From contig CAJOPO010000135.1 in assembly GCA_905236315.1 (NCBI GenBank), positions 1 to 5,205 of the forward strand: a DNA stretch of 5,205 nt, read 5' to 3'. The position numbers and the translations under genes were made by a program. Below the pieces are notes generated by a model. It was not told the origin of the DNA and made no database searches. It saw only the letters and a list, made by a program, of their open reading frames with translations. Positions 5,040-5,205 of the stretch are shown in pieces. Numbering within the stretch: position 1 is the stretch's first letter; each line of letters opens with the position of its first letter. The DNA is from an uncultured Treponema sp. GTDB taxonomy: Bacteria; Spirochaetota; Spirochaetia; Treponematales; Treponemataceae.

Positions 5040-5155
5040 TATACGAATAAGCGATACTCCCATGAAAAAGCGTCCTTAGAACACGCGGTGTACGTCGCTA
5101 CGCTCCTACAAGCGTGTTCAGGTCGCTTTTTCATTCCGTTTCGCTTATTTCTATA
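5040..5155. repeat. Nested palindromic element of about 116 bp (MITE-like or large intergenic hairpin)
   Basis: Three perfect inverted-repeat pairs are nested about one centre: AATAAGCGA (5046-5054) with TCGCTTATT (5141-5149); ATGAAAAAGCG (5062-5072) with CGCTTTTTCAT (5124-5134); GAACACGC (5079-5086) with GCGTGTTC (5112-5119). CCT (5074-5076) can also pair with AGG (5120-5122). Outside them TATA (5040-5043) faces TATA (5152-5155) across a 2-base mismatch. The 25-nt loop is GC-rich and includes TACGTCGCTACG. There is no open reading frame of note. Terminal repeats flanked by TATA suggest a small non-autonomous transposable element or a dispersed intergenic repeat, but only one copy is in view. 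Confidence 0.6.
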
Positions 5156-5161
5156 AAGGGA

Positions 5162-5189
5162 GCCTCTAAAAACTTCAGTTTTTAGAGGC
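5162..5189. repeat. 12-bp hairpin with TTCA loop at the right edge
   Basis: GCCTCTAAAAAC (5162-5173) and GTTTTTAGAGGC (5178-5189) form a perfect 12-bp stem closing a TTCA tetraloop with a C-G pair. No T-run follows on either strand, so it is not a standard intrinsic terminator, although it could mark the 3' end of a gene lying beyond the right edge. Its close position to the palindromic element at 5040-5155 suggests they may belong together. The remaining 16 bases to the edge hold nothing I recognise. Confidence 0.5.
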
Positions 5190-5205
5190 AACTTTGAAAA
5201 TGCGA

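Noticed and set aside
5062..5079. Tiny ATG frame in the palindromic element (five codons then a stop)
   Set aside because: Its ATG is part of an inverted-repeat arm; too short and without a ribosome binding site.
1..5205. CRISPR array, rRNA, insertion sequence with transposase, or plasmid/phage genes
   Set aside because: No direct-repeat array, no rRNA-like segment, and every sizeable conserved frame is a flagellar gene.

Overview
The window is a flagellar basal-body gene cluster from a spirochaete, most likely a low-GC Treponema. The reasons are the gene order flgB-flgC-fliE-fliF-fliG-fliH, which is the order of the Treponema flgB operon, the spirochaete-like N-termini (FlgB 'MNNF...DLLHRALDV', FliF 'MNEWFKK', FliH 'VFRPNQI'), and the AT-rich sequence. 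All six genes are on the minus strand, so transcription runs from right to left. The last gene, fliH, leaves the window at base 1.

Layout from right to left. Bases 4972-5205 are non-coding. They hold a 12-bp hairpin (5162-5189), a nested palindromic element of about 116 bp (5040-5155) and a likely tRNA promoter (4982-5010). A tRNA-Arg(UCU) gene follows at 4897-4971 and ends in an intrinsic terminator. Just downstream is a sigma-28-type flagellar promoter (TAAA-N15-GCCGAAAT, 4808-4834). Its expected start point lies at or within a few bases of the flgB ATG, so the flgB mRNA may be leaderless. flgB, flgC and fliE (rod proteins and the rod/MS-ring adaptor) follow with short spacers. FlgC and FliE have good Shine-Dalgarno sites.

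Between fliE and fliF lies a 151-bp gap that is long for this operon. It holds a hairpin after fliE, an extended -10 promoter (TTTTCA-N17-TATAAT with TGT before the -10) whose -10 lies inside a perfect 10-bp inverted repeat, a leader hairpin, and an 8-bp hairpin that buries part of the fliF start codon. fliF (MS ring) and fliG (rotor switch) are 3 bp apart, and the fliG Shine-Dalgarno lies in the last codons of fliF. A terminator-like hairpin with a T5 tract then separates fliG from fliH (export ATPase stator, partial).

Together the proteins build the cytoplasmic-membrane base of the periplasmic flagellum: FliF ring, FliG rotor on its cytoplasmic face, FliE/FlgB/FlgC proximal rod, and FliH as part of the export ATPase complex. 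The proteins are ordinary. The less usual content is in the control signals between the genes and in the palindromic DNA upstream of the tRNA. I saw no unknown protein system here. All promoter, terminator and hairpin calls are read by eye and not tested.
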